Part shown: positions 45,924-54,287 of the stretch, piece after piece | Position numbering within the stretch: the first letter of the stretch is position 1 | Layout: each line of letters starts with the position of its first letter | Assembly: GCA_035477215.1 (NCBI GenBank) | Contig: DATIKU010000061.1 | Coordinates: 1 to 64,000 of the forward strand | Reading direction: 5' to 3' | Source: Spirochaetota bacterium | GTDB taxonomy: Bacteria > Spirochaetota > UBA4802 > UBA5368 | DNA: 64,000 nt | Notes under the pieces: generated by a model | Seen by the model: only the letters and a program-made list of their open reading frames with translations | The model's database searches: none | What the model was told of the DNA's origin: nothing | Translations under genes and position numbers: made by a program

Positions 45924-47084
45924 ATGAAACCGATAGAACTTAAAAAGGGCGTTTACTGGGTGGGTGGAATCGACTGGGACCTCAGAAACTTCCACGGATA
46001 TCTCACCCAGCGCGGCTCGACCTATAACGCGTACCTGATCATTGACGATAAGATTACGCTGATCGACACGGTTAAACACTACCTCTACGAAGAAATGCTC
46101 GCGCGCATTTCGGCGGTGGTCGATCCTGCGAAGATCGATTATATCATATGCAACCACGTGGAGATGGACCACTCCGGTTCCATCCCGCTCATCACGAAAA
46201 CAGCGAAAAATGCCAAGGTGCTTGCCTCTCCGGCCGGCGAGAAAGGGCTCAGGCATCATTACAGGGAAGAGCTCAATATCCGCGCGGTAAAGGCCGGCGA
46301 GACGATACTACTCGGCAAACGCAGCCTCCAGTTCCTGCTGACCCCCATGGTCCACTGGCCGGACAACATGATCGCCTACTGCCCTGAGGAAAAGATACTC
46401 TTTTCAAACGATGCCTTCGGCCAGCATATAGCGACCTCGGAGCGGTTCGATGATGAATACCATGCGGACGTCATCATCGAGGAGGCCAAAAAGTATTACG
46501 CAAACATTGTCCTGCCCTATTCGGCACAGGTTAAAAAAGCGCTCGACGCCGCGGCCACGCTCGACATCGGCGTGATCGCCCCCAGCCACGGCATCATCTG
46601 GAGGAGCGCCATTCCCAACATCCTCCGGCACTACAAAGCGTGGTCGGAGAACACCGTCGAGAATAAGGCACTGGTCATATACGACACGATGTGGAATTCG
46701 ACCAGGAAAATCGCGTACGCGATACGGGAGGCTTTTGAGAACAGAGGCGTTCACACGGCGATGTACGATCTGAAATTCAACCACATCTCGGATATCATGA
46801 CCGATGTATTGACGGCAAGATACATCTGCGTGGGTTCTCCTACCCTCAACAACAACATGCTTCCCGGTGTCGCGGCTTTTCTAACGTATTTAAAGGGCCT
46901 CGCCCCGAGGGATCGCACGGGCCTGGCCTTCGGATCGTTTGGCTGGGGCGGGCAGAGCATCGAGCTCGTCCACAGGGAACTCGAGGGATGCGGCTTCAAA
47001 ATGCTCGAAAAAATAAGGGTACAGTACATTCCCGACGACGACACGCTTTCAGGGATTGCCGGAAAACTCGAGTCGGCGTTGTAA
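45924..47084 (+). CDS. Flavodiiron protein (FprA family, class A)
   Basis: The protein has 386 residues. The N-terminal metallo-beta-lactamase domain carries the diiron ligands: CNHVEMDHSG (H-x-E-x-D-H), MVHWPDNM, FSNDAFGQH and APSHGIIWR. The C-terminal flavodoxin domain has YDTMWNSTRKIA and the FMN-binding GSFGWGGQS. The enzyme reduces O2 to water or NO to N2O, taking electrons from rubredoxin, which is encoded two genes later. It opens the oxygen-defence cluster and has a strong ribosome site. Confidence 0.95.
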   Translation: MKPIELKKGVYWVGGIDWDLRNFHGYLTQRGSTYNAYLIIDDKITLIDTVKHYLYEEMLARISAVVDPAKIDYIICNHVEMDHSGSIPLITKTAKNAKVLASPAGEKGLRHHYREELNIRAVKAGETILLGKRSLQFLLTPMVHWPDNMIAYCPEEKILFSNDAFGQHIATSERFDDEYHADVIIEEAKKYYANIVLPYSAQVKKALDAAATLDIGVIAPSHGIIWRSAIPNILRHYKAWSENTVENKALVIYDTMWNSTRKIAYAIREAFENRGVHTAMYDLKFNHISDIMTDVLTARYICVGSPTLNNNMLPGVAAFLTYLKGLAPRDRTGLAFGSFGWGGQSIELVHRELEGCGFKMLEKIRVQYIPDDDTLSGIAGKLESAL

Positions 47085-47146
47085 TCGCATTATCGGACCC
47101 GCCCGAATATGGGTTTTCAGGTCTGGCGACAGGCGGAATATTTTTC

Positions 47147-47175
47147 TTGATTTCATGCCGCCCTTTGCATAGTAT
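47147..47175 (+). promoter_or_regulatory. Possible promoter upstream of the HMA gene
   Basis: TTGATT at 47147-47152 and TAGTAT at 47170-47175 are separated by 17 bases, 54 bases before the HMA start codon. Each box matches the sigma-70 consensus at four positions. This is a weak call; read-through from the flavodiiron gene is also possible. Confidence 0.3.
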
Positions 47176-47229
47176 CAATTGAGTGTTTGGCGGAGTCTGA
47201 GCCTCGAGGCGGGCGACAGGAGACAGGTG

Positions 47230-47424
47230 ATGAAATTTTTAGTGAAAGATATGTCCTGCCATCACTGTGTCGGGCGAATCAACGATGCGCTTTACCGCCT
47301 TGACGGTGTAGACGGTGTGAAGATCGATCTGGAGCATAAACTCGTTGAAGTCAGCGGCCGGGCGAGCGTCGACGCCGTTATCGACGTCATTAAAGGCGCC
47401 GGATACACCGCAGAAACTGAGTAA
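47230..47424 (+). CDS. HMA-domain metal-binding protein (CopZ-like)
   Basis: The protein has 64 residues from ATG 47230, chosen because AGGAG lies seven bases upstream and because the family has this length. The metal site is MSCHHC (C-x2-C) and the beta-alpha-beta-beta-alpha-beta pattern is complete ([19 protein letters not shown], then [12 protein letters not shown]). Free-standing HMA proteins pass soft metals such as copper to target proteins. Its position between the flavodiiron protein and rubredoxin is unusual. Confidence 0.88.
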   Translation: MKFLVKDMSCHHCVGRINDALYRLDGVDGVKIDLEHKLVEVSGRASVDAVIDVIKGAGYTAETE

Positions 47425-47500
47425 TCAGGCCGCGGACCGGGCGTTTCATTTTTCTGTTGAAAATTTTATTAAGTTATACCAATTACCTGGGGAGGATTTT

Positions 47501-47662
47501 ATGAAAAAGTACGTATGCACGGTGTGCGGCTATATTTATGATCCCGCCATCGGTGATCCCGACAATGGCGTTAAACCCGGCACCGCTTTCGAAGACGTCC
47601 CAGCCGACTGGGTATGCCCCGTTTGCGGAGTTGAAAAGGATTCGTTCGAGGCGGAGAAGTAA
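47501..47662 (+). CDS. Rubredoxin
   Basis: The protein has 53 residues from ATG 47501, with GGGGAGGATTTT upstream. The iron ligands are in [10 protein letters not shown] (C-x2-C) and CPVCGVEKD (C-x2-C), with the conserved WVCP. It passes electrons one at a time to the flavodiiron protein, desulfoferrodoxin and rubrerythrin encoded in the same cluster. The start lies in a different frame from the preceding HMA gene. Confidence 0.96.
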   Translation: MKKYVCTVCGYIYDPAIGDPDNGVKPGTAFEDVPADWVCPVCGVEKDSFEAEK

Positions 47663-47686
47663 TACGGCTCAATCGGGAGGTATACA

Positions 47687-49009
47687 ATGGATGTTGTTCT
47701 TCTTTCCCGCATTCAGTTCGCCGTTGCGGCGGGCTTTCATTTTATCTTCCCGCCGCTGACATTCGGGATAACGCTTGTCATCCTCGTTCTCGAAACCCTG
47801 TATCTTAAATCGGATCAGGAAATCTTCAAGACGATATCTTCGTTCCTTATCAAAATCCTGGGGCTAATATTCGTTTTGGGCGTCGCGACGGGCATAGTTC
47901 TCGAATTCTCTTTCGGAACCAACTGGTCACAGTATTCGCGCTTTGTGGGGGATATTTTCGGCGCCCCACTCGCCGCCGAGGGTATACTGGCGTTTTTCCT
48001 TGAATCGGTGTTTCTTGGATTGCTCCTGTTCGGCCGCAACCGCGTATCGCGGAAGTTTTACTGGTTTTCGGCCTTCCTGGTCTTTTTCGGCGCGCTCCTG
48101 TCGGGTTTCTGGATAATCATCGCCAATTCCTGGATGCAGACCCCGGCCGGCTATGCTATAGAAGGCGGCCGCGCGGTGCTGACGGACTTTTACGCCGCCG
48201 TGTTCAATCCATCTACAGTCATAAGGTTCCTGCACACCATGCTCGCCGGCTGGATTACCGGCTCGCTTTTCCTCGCGGGACTTGCGGCCTGGTACCTGCT
48301 CAACAGGCGTCATGAGGCCATCTCCAAAATACTAATGAAGATATCGCTGACTATCTTTATCTTCTCGGCGCTGGCCCAGTTCGTATCCGGTCACTCGAGC
48401 TCGGTCCAGGTGGCTAAAACACAGCCGGAAAAAATGGCGGCCTTTGAAGCGCTCTGGAACACGATGGAAGGGGCGCCCCTCTCCCTCTTCGGAATCCCCA
48501 TCGAGAGCGAGCAGAAAACATACCTTGAGGTTTCGGTCCCGAAGCTGTTGAGCCTGCTGATTTATTCCGACCCGGACGCCAGGGTGCTTGGACTCAACGA
48601 ATTCAAGCCCGACGAGAGACCGCCAGTATTCCTTCCGTACCTGTCCTATCATGTGATGATCGCACTCGGCGCGCTGTTCGCCCTCCTGGCGGCCGTCGGC
48701 GCGGTGATGCTCGTTCGCGGCACCGCGTATACCGCCAGATGGTTCCTTGTCGCTCTCATCGCCGCGATCCCGCTGCCGCATCTTGCCAACCAGTTCGGCT
48801 GGATCGCCGCGGAGGTCGGCCGCCAGCCCTGGGTCGTGTACCGAGTGCTTAAAACTGCCGACGCGGTTTCCGTCGTCGTGCCAGCCTGGCAGGTGCTCTT
48901 TTCTCTGATCATGTTCTCGCTTATCTATATGCTTCTTTTCGTGGTGTTCATCATGATACTCCTTAAAATCGTGAAGAAGGGACCCGGCGCGACATCCGAA
49001 GGATACTGA
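47687..49009 (+). CDS. cydA: Cytochrome bd oxidase subunit I
   Basis: The protein has 440 residues with about nine membrane helices. Haem and quinol features are visible: an N-terminal His in AGFHFIFPPLT, His in RFLHTMLAGWITG, the Q-loop GHSSSVQVAKTQPEKMAAFE and GWIAAEVGRQPWVVYR. The Q-loop is of the short type. The enzyme reduces O2 with quinol and has high oxygen affinity, so in an anaerobe it acts in respiration or oxygen removal. It lies 24 bases after rubredoxin. Confidence 0.96.
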   Translation: MDVVLLSRIQFAVAAGFHFIFPPLTFGITLVILVLETLYLKSDQEIFKTISSFLIKILGLIFVLGVATGIVLEFSFGTNWSQYSRFVGDIFGAPLAAEGILAFFLESVFLGLLLFGRNRVSRKFYWFSAFLVFFGALLSGFWIIIANSWMQTPAGYAIEGGRAVLTDFYAAVFNPSTVIRFLHTMLAGWITGSLFLAGLAAWYLLNRRHEAISKILMKISLTIFIFSALAQFVSGHSSSVQVAKTQPEKMAAFEALWNTMEGAPLSLFGIPIESEQKTYLEVSVPKLLSLLIYSDPDARVLGLNEFKPDERPPVFLPYLSYHVMIALGALFALLAAVGAVMLVRGTAYTARWFLVALIAAIPLPHLANQFGWIAAEVGRQPWVVYRVLKTADAVSVVVPAWQVLFSLIMFSLIYMLLFVVFIMILLKIVKKGPGATSEGY

Positions 49010-49040
49010 CCTGCACGGGAATTACAAAGGAGAAATCACC

Positions 49041-50045
49041 ATGGAAACAATGGCATTCTTACAGACGTCCTGGTTTGTGATCATTGGGATTCTACTGACC
49101 GGCTACGCGATCCTTGACGGTTTCGACCTGGGAACGGGCGCCCTGCTCCCCTTTCTTGCCAGGGATGACGACGAGAAGCTCATGGTCTTCAACTCAATCT
49201 GGCCCTTCTGGGACGGGAACGAAGTCTGGCTGATCACCGGGGGGGCGGTCCTTTTTGCCGCGTTTCCGCATGCATACGCGACGGTTTTCAGCGGTTTTTA
49301 CCTGGCTTTCATGTTTATCCTTTTCGCACTCATCTTTCGTGCTGTTTCCATCGAATTCTGGTACTACGATGAGAAGCGCCGGGGCCTGTGGAGCGCGGCC
49401 TTCGTTGTGGGCAGTCTGCTTCCCTCGCTCCTCTTTGGTGTCGCTCTCGGCAATGTGATAGTCGGCATCCCGCTCGCCGAATCGATGGAGTTTACCGGTA
49501 ATTTTTTTACGCTCCTGCGTCCCTACCCGCTTGCGCTCGGCCTGCTCGGCCTTTCCGCCATATTGATGCAGGGGGTTACATTTATCACCATGAAGACTGA
49601 CGGCGCGGTCCAGAAACGCGCCCGCGAACTCTTCGGCAAAATATGGGCCATCTTCGCCGCCGCGCTGGCCCTGTCGTTCATCGCCACCATTATCTACATG
49701 CCCGAAAGCCTCGCGAGCCCGTATGTATGGATATCAGCGACCGTGGTAATCGCCGCGTGGCTCCTCTGCAGGCGTTTTGCCTCGACGGGGAAGATGGGGG
49801 CGTCATTCGCAATGTCATCGCTCAGTTTCGCGGGACTGTGGGGTATCGTTGGCGTAACCCATTTCCCAAACCTGGTAAAGGCGACCGGCGACGCCGCGCT
49901 CAGCATCACCATATACAACGCCTCCTCGGGGGAGAAGACTCTTACGGTCATGTTGTGGATAGCGCTTATCGGCATGCCGATTGTCATCCTGTATACCGCC
50001 TTTGTTTACAGGGTGTTCAGGGGGAAAGTGATGACGGCAAAATAG
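49041..50045 (+). CDS. cydB: Cytochrome bd oxidase subunit II
   Basis: The protein has 334 residues with about eight to nine membrane helices and the typical N-terminus (YAILDGFDLGTGALLPF, then NSIWPFWDGNEVWLITGGAVLFAAFP). It supports assembly and stability of the haem-bearing subunit I. The start has GGAGAAATCACC upstream. No cydX-like small gene was found in the 54 bases between this gene and the next. Confidence 0.96.
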   Translation: METMAFLQTSWFVIIGILLTGYAILDGFDLGTGALLPFLARDDDEKLMVFNSIWPFWDGNEVWLITGGAVLFAAFPHAYATVFSGFYLAFMFILFALIFRAVSIEFWYYDEKRRGLWSAAFVVGSLLPSLLFGVALGNVIVGIPLAESMEFTGNFFTLLRPYPLALGLLGLSAILMQGVTFITMKTDGAVQKRARELFGKIWAIFAAALALSFIATIIYMPESLASPYVWISATVVIAAWLLCRRFASTGKMGASFAMSSLSFAGLWGIVGVTHFPNLVKATGDAALSITIYNASSGEKTLTVMLWIALIGMPIVILYTAFVYRVFRGKVMTAK

Positions 50046-50099
50046 GCCTACCGTGTTACTTTGGCGGGATTGTATTCTTTATATTGAAAAGGAGGAAAT

Positions 50100-50477
50100 A
50101 TGGTTAAAGAAAGGCTGGAAGTCTATAAATGCGATGTATGCGGAAATATCGTGGAGGTTCTTCATGTGGGCGGCGGCGAACTGGTATGCTGCGGTCAACC
50201 GATGAAGCTGCTCTCCGAAAACACCACCGACGCCTCGAAGGAGAAGCACGTTCCGGAGATTGAAAGGACCTCCGACGGCCTCAAGGTAAAGGTTGGAAGC
50301 GCACCGCACCCGATGGAAGATAAACACTGGATAATGTGGGTTCAGCTTATCGCCGACGGAAAGAGCTACCGGCAGTTCCTCAATCCCGGCGACGCTCCAG
50401 AGGCCGTGTTCAAGGTCTCCGCGGACAAACCGGTCGCGCGGGAATACTGCAATCTGCACGGGCTCTGGAAGGCTTAG
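50100..50477 (+). CDS. dfx: Desulfoferrodoxin (two-iron superoxide reductase)
   Basis: The protein has 125 residues. The N-terminal desulforedoxin domain binds the first iron through CDVCG and CCGQPM. The catalytic domain has [20 protein letters not shown] and C-terminal YCNLHGLW, giving the four His and one Cys of the superoxide-reducing site, with the conserved Glu-Lys pair. It reduces superoxide to peroxide without making O2, using rubredoxin as donor. Confidence 0.96.
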   Translation: MVKERLEVYKCDVCGNIVEVLHVGGGELVCCGQPMKLLSENTTDASKEKHVPEIERTSDGLKVKVGSAPHPMEDKHWIMWVQLIADGKSYRQFLNPGDAPEAVFKVSADKPVAREYCNLHGLWKA

Positions 50478-50574
50478 AACGGTATCGGGTCAGTATATTT
50501 TACGCACGAATCCGGCGAGAGGCTTCGGCGCATTCACCGTTTCTATCAACGTATATATTAAACTGGGAGGATCA

Positions 50575-51150
50575 ATGAAAAGCGTTAAGGGAACAAAAAC
50601 CGAGAAAAATCTCCTCGCTTCTTTCGCCGGCGAATCGCAGGCGCGGAACAGATACACCTATTTCGCGTCGGTGGCGAAGAAAGAAGGGTACGAACAGATG
50701 GCCGCCATATTCCTCGAGACGGCCGAAAACGAGAAGGAGCACGCCAAACGATTTTTCAAGTTTCTCGAGGGCGGCGAAGTCGAAATCACCGCGTCGTATC
50801 CCGCCGGTGTGATCGGCACCACGGCCGAGAACCTCAAAAATGCCGCCGCGGGCGAGAACATGGAGCACACCAAACTTTATCCGGAGGCGGCGAAGATCGC
50901 CGAAGAGGAGGGATTCAAGGAAATCGCGTTTGTATTCCGCAAGATCGCCGAAGTCGAGCTTCACCACGAGATTCGGTATCTCAATCTTCTTAAAAACCTC
51001 AAGGAAGGGAAGGTTTTCAAAAAAGACACCGAGGAGAAATGGATATGCCGCAACTGCGGATACATTCACGAGGGCAACGCGGCCCCCGAGAAATGCCCCA
51101 CGTGCGATCATCCCAGGGCGTATTTCGAGCTGCTCTGCGACCATTTTTAG
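50575..51150 (+). CDS. rbr: Rubrerythrin
   Basis: The protein has 191 residues. The N-terminal ferritin-like domain ([45 protein letters not shown]) supplies the diiron ligands, and a C-terminal rubredoxin-like domain has [10 protein letters not shown] and [11 protein letters not shown]. It reduces hydrogen peroxide and completes the chain from superoxide to water. It is the last gene of the cluster and is followed by a terminator. Confidence 0.96.
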   Translation: MKSVKGTKTEKNLLASFAGESQARNRYTYFASVAKKEGYEQMAAIFLETAENEKEHAKRFFKFLEGGEVEITASYPAGVIGTTAENLKNAAAGENMEHTKLYPEAAKIAEEEGFKEIAFVFRKIAEVELHHEIRYLNLLKNLKEGKVFKKDTEEKWICRNCGYIHEGNAAPEKCPTCDHPRAYFELLCDHF

Positions 51151-51175
51151 GAGTTGCCGTCATCCGCGATGTAAA

Positions 51176-51199
51176 AAGGCCGCCCCGTCGGGCGGCCTT
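51176..51199. terminator. Bidirectional intrinsic terminator between rbr and the deacetylase-family gene
   Basis: AAGGCCGCCC and GGGCGGCCTT form a perfect 10-bp stem around CGTC. On the minus strand it is followed by five T residues; on the plus strand by a shorter T run. It lies between two convergent genes and should end both transcripts. Confidence 0.85.
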
Positions 51200-51202
51200 T
51201 CC

Positions 51203-52147
51203 TCAGGCCTCGACGAAGGTTCGCATCATTCTTTCCACGCTCGCGGCGAGCGCATTCAGGTTATAGCCACCCTCCAGAAGCGCGACCACCCGGTTTTTCG
51301 CGTGCCGCGCGGCGACCCCCATGAGCACCGTGGTGAATTCGCCGAACATGCCGGTTGAAATGTCCATTCCCGCCAGCGGATCATTGCGGTGGGCGTCAAA
51401 ACCGGCGGATATCAAAATGAATTCCGGTTGAAAAGCCTCGAGCGCAGGTATGAGGCGGTTCCTGAAGGCGGCGCGATACTCCTCGTCGCCGCTGCCGGCG
51501 TCCATGGGAATATTAAGCGTGAAGTCGACGCCGGCGTCCCTCCCCTTTTCCACGCCGGAACCGGTCCCCGGATAATAGGGAAACTGGTGGAGGCTCGCAT
51601 AAAACACCGTGTGATCCTTTTCGAACGTGTGTTGTGTTCCGTTGCCGTGGTGCACGTCCCAGTCCACTATGGCCACCCGTTTCAGACTGTGCTCTTTTTG
51701 AATATAGCGCGCCGCTATCGCGATATTGTTGAAGATGCAGAATCCCGCCGCGTAATCCCTCTCGGCATGGTGGCCGGGCGGCCTCAGGGCGCAAAACCCG
51801 TACTCGGCCCTCCCTTCCATGACCGCGTCGCATATGGCGAGCGCGCCTCCCGCCGCATAGAGCGCGACCTCGTACGAACGCGGGCAGACCGAGGTGTCCA
51901 TCGAGTCGAAATATTCTTCACCGCTCTCGATTTCCTCACGCGCCCGCCTGATATACGCCAGATCGTGAACAAGCTCTATGTGCCTGATATCGGCCTTCCT
52001 CGGCCTGACGCGCACCAGATCCCCGTAATACGGCCGCGACTGAAGCATGGTGTCGATCGCTATCAGCCGCTCGGCGCTCTCGGGATGCCCCCACTCGGTC
52101 TGGTGTTCCAGGTATATCGACTCGAAAAGGTACGCAGTCCTGCCCAT
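51203..52147 (-). CDS. Histone deacetylase family protein (AcuC/acetylpolyamine amidohydrolase-like)
   Basis: The protein has 314 residues from ATG 52147, which has GGAGG upstream; the long frame extension before it is not conserved in type. Zn-dependent deacetylase motifs are LRPPGHHAE, VDWDVHHGNGTQ, FILISAGFDAH and LLEGGYN. Bacterial members deacetylate acetyl-lysine, polyamines or similar compounds. It follows the acyl-CoA operon on the same strand but is separated from it by a terminator-like hairpin. Confidence 0.93.
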   Translation of the reverse strand: MGRTAYLFESIYLEHQTEWGHPESAERLIAIDTMLQSRPYYGDLVRVRPRKADIRHIELVHDLAYIRRAREEIESGEEYFDSMDTSVCPRSYEVALYAAGGALAICDAVMEGRAEYGFCALRPPGHHAERDYAAGFCIFNNIAIAARYIQKEHSLKRVAIVDWDVHHGNGTQHTFEKDHTVFYASLHQFPYYPGTGSGVEKGRDAGVDFTLNIPMDAGSGDEEYRAAFRNRLIPALEAFQPEFILISAGFDAHRNDPLAGMDISTGMFGEFTTVLMGVAARHAKNRVVALLEGGYNLNALAASVERMMRTFVEA

Positions 52148-52166
52148 TGAATACCTCCGTAAACAA

Positions 52167-52195
52167 ACATCCCCCTGCTTTTTACAGGGGGATGT
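52167..52195 (-). terminator. Intrinsic terminator of the acyl-CoA operon
   Basis: ACATCCCCCTG and CAGGGGGATGT form a perfect 11-bp stem with a 7-base loop, 33 bases after the last gene of the acyl-CoA operon. The T-tract on the minus strand (TTTGTTTA) is moderate. Confidence 0.7.
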
Positions 52196-52227
52196 GGGTT
52201 GTCCGAATCTCGCCGCACGCGCTCCCT

Positions 52228-52620
52228 TTAAACCTCGACCTCGGCCGTCACGTTCTTCTCGACCTCGTCGCCGTTGTGCCTTGTCACCTTGAGGTTCAGT
52301 ACCGCCCTGCCGCCCGAAACGTCGAGCACCTCTCCGGCGACGGTGATGGTGTCCTCGATATGCACCGGGGTCGCGAACCTGCACCGGAGTTTCTTGAGTT
52401 TGCCGGGATCGCCGGTCCAGTCGGTCACGCTCTTGGCGACGAAACCGAGCGCACAAAGACCGTGAAGGATGACGCCGCCCAGCCCGACCATCTTGCCGAA
52501 CTCCGGATCGATGTGTATGGGATTGAAATCCCCCGAGGCGCCCGCGTAATAGATGGCGCGATACTTGTCGACGACCTCCTGCGCCTGGAACGTCGCCCCC
52601 TTTGTTATTTTATCCGCCAT
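52228..52620 (-). CDS. MaoC-like enoyl-CoA hydratase subunit (hydratase-motif hotdog)
   Basis: The protein has 130 residues, one hotdog domain. It carries the R-specific hydratase motif with its Asp and His in ASGDFNPIHIDPEFGK, followed by GGVILHGLCALGF. It is half the length of eukaryotic type hydratase 2 enzymes. The neighbouring gene, two bases upstream, encodes a second half-size hotdog, so the two probably form a heterodimer as in HadAB/HadBC or ChsH1-ChsH2. It would hydrate the double bond made by the acyl-CoA dehydrogenases. Confidence 0.9.
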   Translation of the reverse strand: MADKITKGATFQAQEVVDKYRAIYYAGASGDFNPIHIDPEFGKMVGLGGVILHGLCALGFVAKSVTDWTGDPGKLKKLRCRFATPVHIEDTITVAGEVLDVSGGRAVLNLKVTRHNGDEVEKNVTAEVEV

Positions 52621-52622
52621 GG

Positions 52623-53060
52623 CTATTTCCTTACCACGAAAGTGTAGATTCCCCTGCAGACGTTGCGACCATGCTGGTTTTTGCTGAGCGCCTCAATTGT
52701 CAGAACGTCCAGCTTCTCCTTGTTGACGATATCCGTTATTTTCGCGGTGCTGGTGATGGTGTCCCTGTCCTTCACCACCTCGAAGAACTCGAATTCCTGT
52801 TCGCCGTGGACCAGCATCATGAGATTGAGGTTCAACTCGTTGTCGAAGAAAATCGGTTCCATGAGCGCCCCGCCGAAAACAACGCAGAAGGTCGGCGGCG
52901 CTATTATACGGCCATACTTGGATTTCTTCGCAAATGCCTCGTCTACAAAGTGAGGATCCGGGTTCTTAATGGCCTTTGCGTATTCCCGTATCTTCTCCTT
53001 GCACACGTCGTAGGAGATTTCCGGCCATGTCTTCCCGATGAATTTTGTATCGATCGCCAT
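52623..53060 (-). CDS. MaoC N-terminal-type (FAS1-like dehydratase) hotdog subunit
   Basis: The protein has 145 residues, one hotdog domain of the MaoC_dehydrat_N type (ISYDVCKEKIREYAKAI, NPDPHFVDEAFAKKSKYG, APPTFCVVF, HGEQEFEFFEVVKDRDTI). The full hydratase motif is not present, so it would be the binding or structural partner of the adjacent MaoC subunit. It lies 10 bases after an acyl-CoA dehydrogenase gene. Confidence 0.88.
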   Translation of the reverse strand: MAIDTKFIGKTWPEISYDVCKEKIREYAKAIKNPDPHFVDEAFAKKSKYGRIIAPPTFCVVFGGALMEPIFFDNELNLNLMMLVHGEQEFEFFEVVKDRDTITSTAKITDIVNKEKLDVLTIEALSKNQHGRNVCRGIYTFVVRK

Positions 53061-53070
53061 TGCCCCTCCT

Positions 53071-54243
53071 CTATTTCTTGAAGCGCGCCAGAATACTTTT
53101 CGCTATCAGCACGCGCTGTATTTCAGAAGTACCTTCGCCAATTTCGCCGAGTTTGGCGTCGCGATACAGGCGCTCGACGGCGAAGTCCTTGATGTAGCCG
53201 TATCCGCCGAACACCTGTACCGCCATGCTCGCTATCTGCGTGGCCGATTCGCTCGCGAAAAGCTTTGCGCACGACGCCAATACCGCCGACTCCGGGTCCT
53301 TCACTTCCTTGGCCCACGAGGCCCGGTAGATGAGCAGACGCGAGATGTCGGTCATGATCATCATGTCCGCGAGCTTGAACGAAATTTCCTGGTAGCGGTT
53401 GATCGGCTTGCCGAACGCTTTGCGCTCCTTGGAGTATTTGTTGGCCTCGTCCATACAGGCCACGGCGATCCCCAGCGAGACCGTCGCCATGCCGATCCTG
53501 CCGAATTCCAGGGTCTGCATGGCCTGTATGAATCCATGCCCTACGTTACCGAGCACGGCGCTCTCCGGCACCCTGCAATCCTCGAGAACCAGCTCGGAAG
53601 TAGGAGAGCCCCTGAATCCCAGTTTGTCAAACGCTTTCCCCACCGAGAATCCCGGGGCGTCCTTTTCGACCAGGAACGCCGTAACGCCCGCACCCGGCCC
53701 GGCGGCCTTGTCGTTATATGCCATGATCAGTGAGACGTCGGCAATCGGGCCGTTGGTGATGAAGGTCTTGGTGCCGTTGAGGACCCACTCCGGGCCCTTC
53801 TTGACCGCGGAGGTGCGTATCGCAGCGGCGTCGGAACCGGCTTCCGGTTCGGTGAGCCCGAAGCATCCCACAAGGTCTCCCTTAATGATCCCGGGCAGGT
53901 ATTTCTGTTTCTGTTCGGCGTTTCCGAAAAGCCTGAGCGGTATTCCGAATAGCCCGTAGCTCGCTCCGCACGACAGGAAGGTCGAAGCGCATGCCCTGGC
54001 CACCTCTTCGCCCGCGATCGCCTGGCTTATCAGGTCGTTCGAGGTGCCGCCGTACTGCTCCTCGTGCGGCATTCCGAGAAAGCCTATGGAGGCGAGTTTC
54101 TTCATGTTCTCCTTAATAAGCGAGTGCACCTCCTGCTCGCTCGCCCGATCCAGTATCGAGGCGCGGGGCGCGATCTCCTTCTGGCAGAAATTGGCGAAGT
54201 TTTCTTTTATCGCCTTCTGTTCATCGGTCATTGTATAATCCAT
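53071..54243 (-). CDS. Acyl-CoA dehydrogenase (catalytic Glu present)
   Basis: The protein has 390 residues with the standard three ACAD domains: CFGLTEPEAGSD for FAD/substrate binding, KTFITNGPIADV, GFRGSPTSELVLEDC, and the C-terminal YRDAKLGEIGEGTSEIQR. Glu370 occupies the position of the catalytic base of medium-chain acyl-CoA dehydrogenase. It oxidises an acyl-CoA to the enoyl-CoA and passes electrons to electron-transfer flavoprotein, whose genes are not in this window. The companion gene 44 bases upstream encodes a second, different ACAD. Confidence 0.95.
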   Translation of the reverse strand: MDYTMTDEQKAIKENFANFCQKEIAPRASILDRASEQEVHSLIKENMKKLASIGFLGMPHEEQYGGTSNDLISQAIAGEEVARACASTFLSCGASYGLFGIPLRLFGNAEQKQKYLPGIIKGDLVGCFGLTEPEAGSDAAAIRTSAVKKGPEWVLNGTKTFITNGPIADVSLIMAYNDKAAGPGAGVTAFLVEKDAPGFSVGKAFDKLGFRGSPTSELVLEDCRVPESAVLGNVGHGFIQAMQTLEFGRIGMATVSLGIAVACMDEANKYSKERKAFGKPINRYQEISFKLADMMIMTDISRLLIYRASWAKEVKDPESAVLASCAKLFASESATQIASMAVQVFGGYGYIKDFAVERLYRDAKLGEIGEGTSEIQRVLIAKSILARFKK

Positions 54244-54287
54244 ATCGATGTTCTCCTTATTACATTTCGCTGTTCGTTTCGAGCCGC

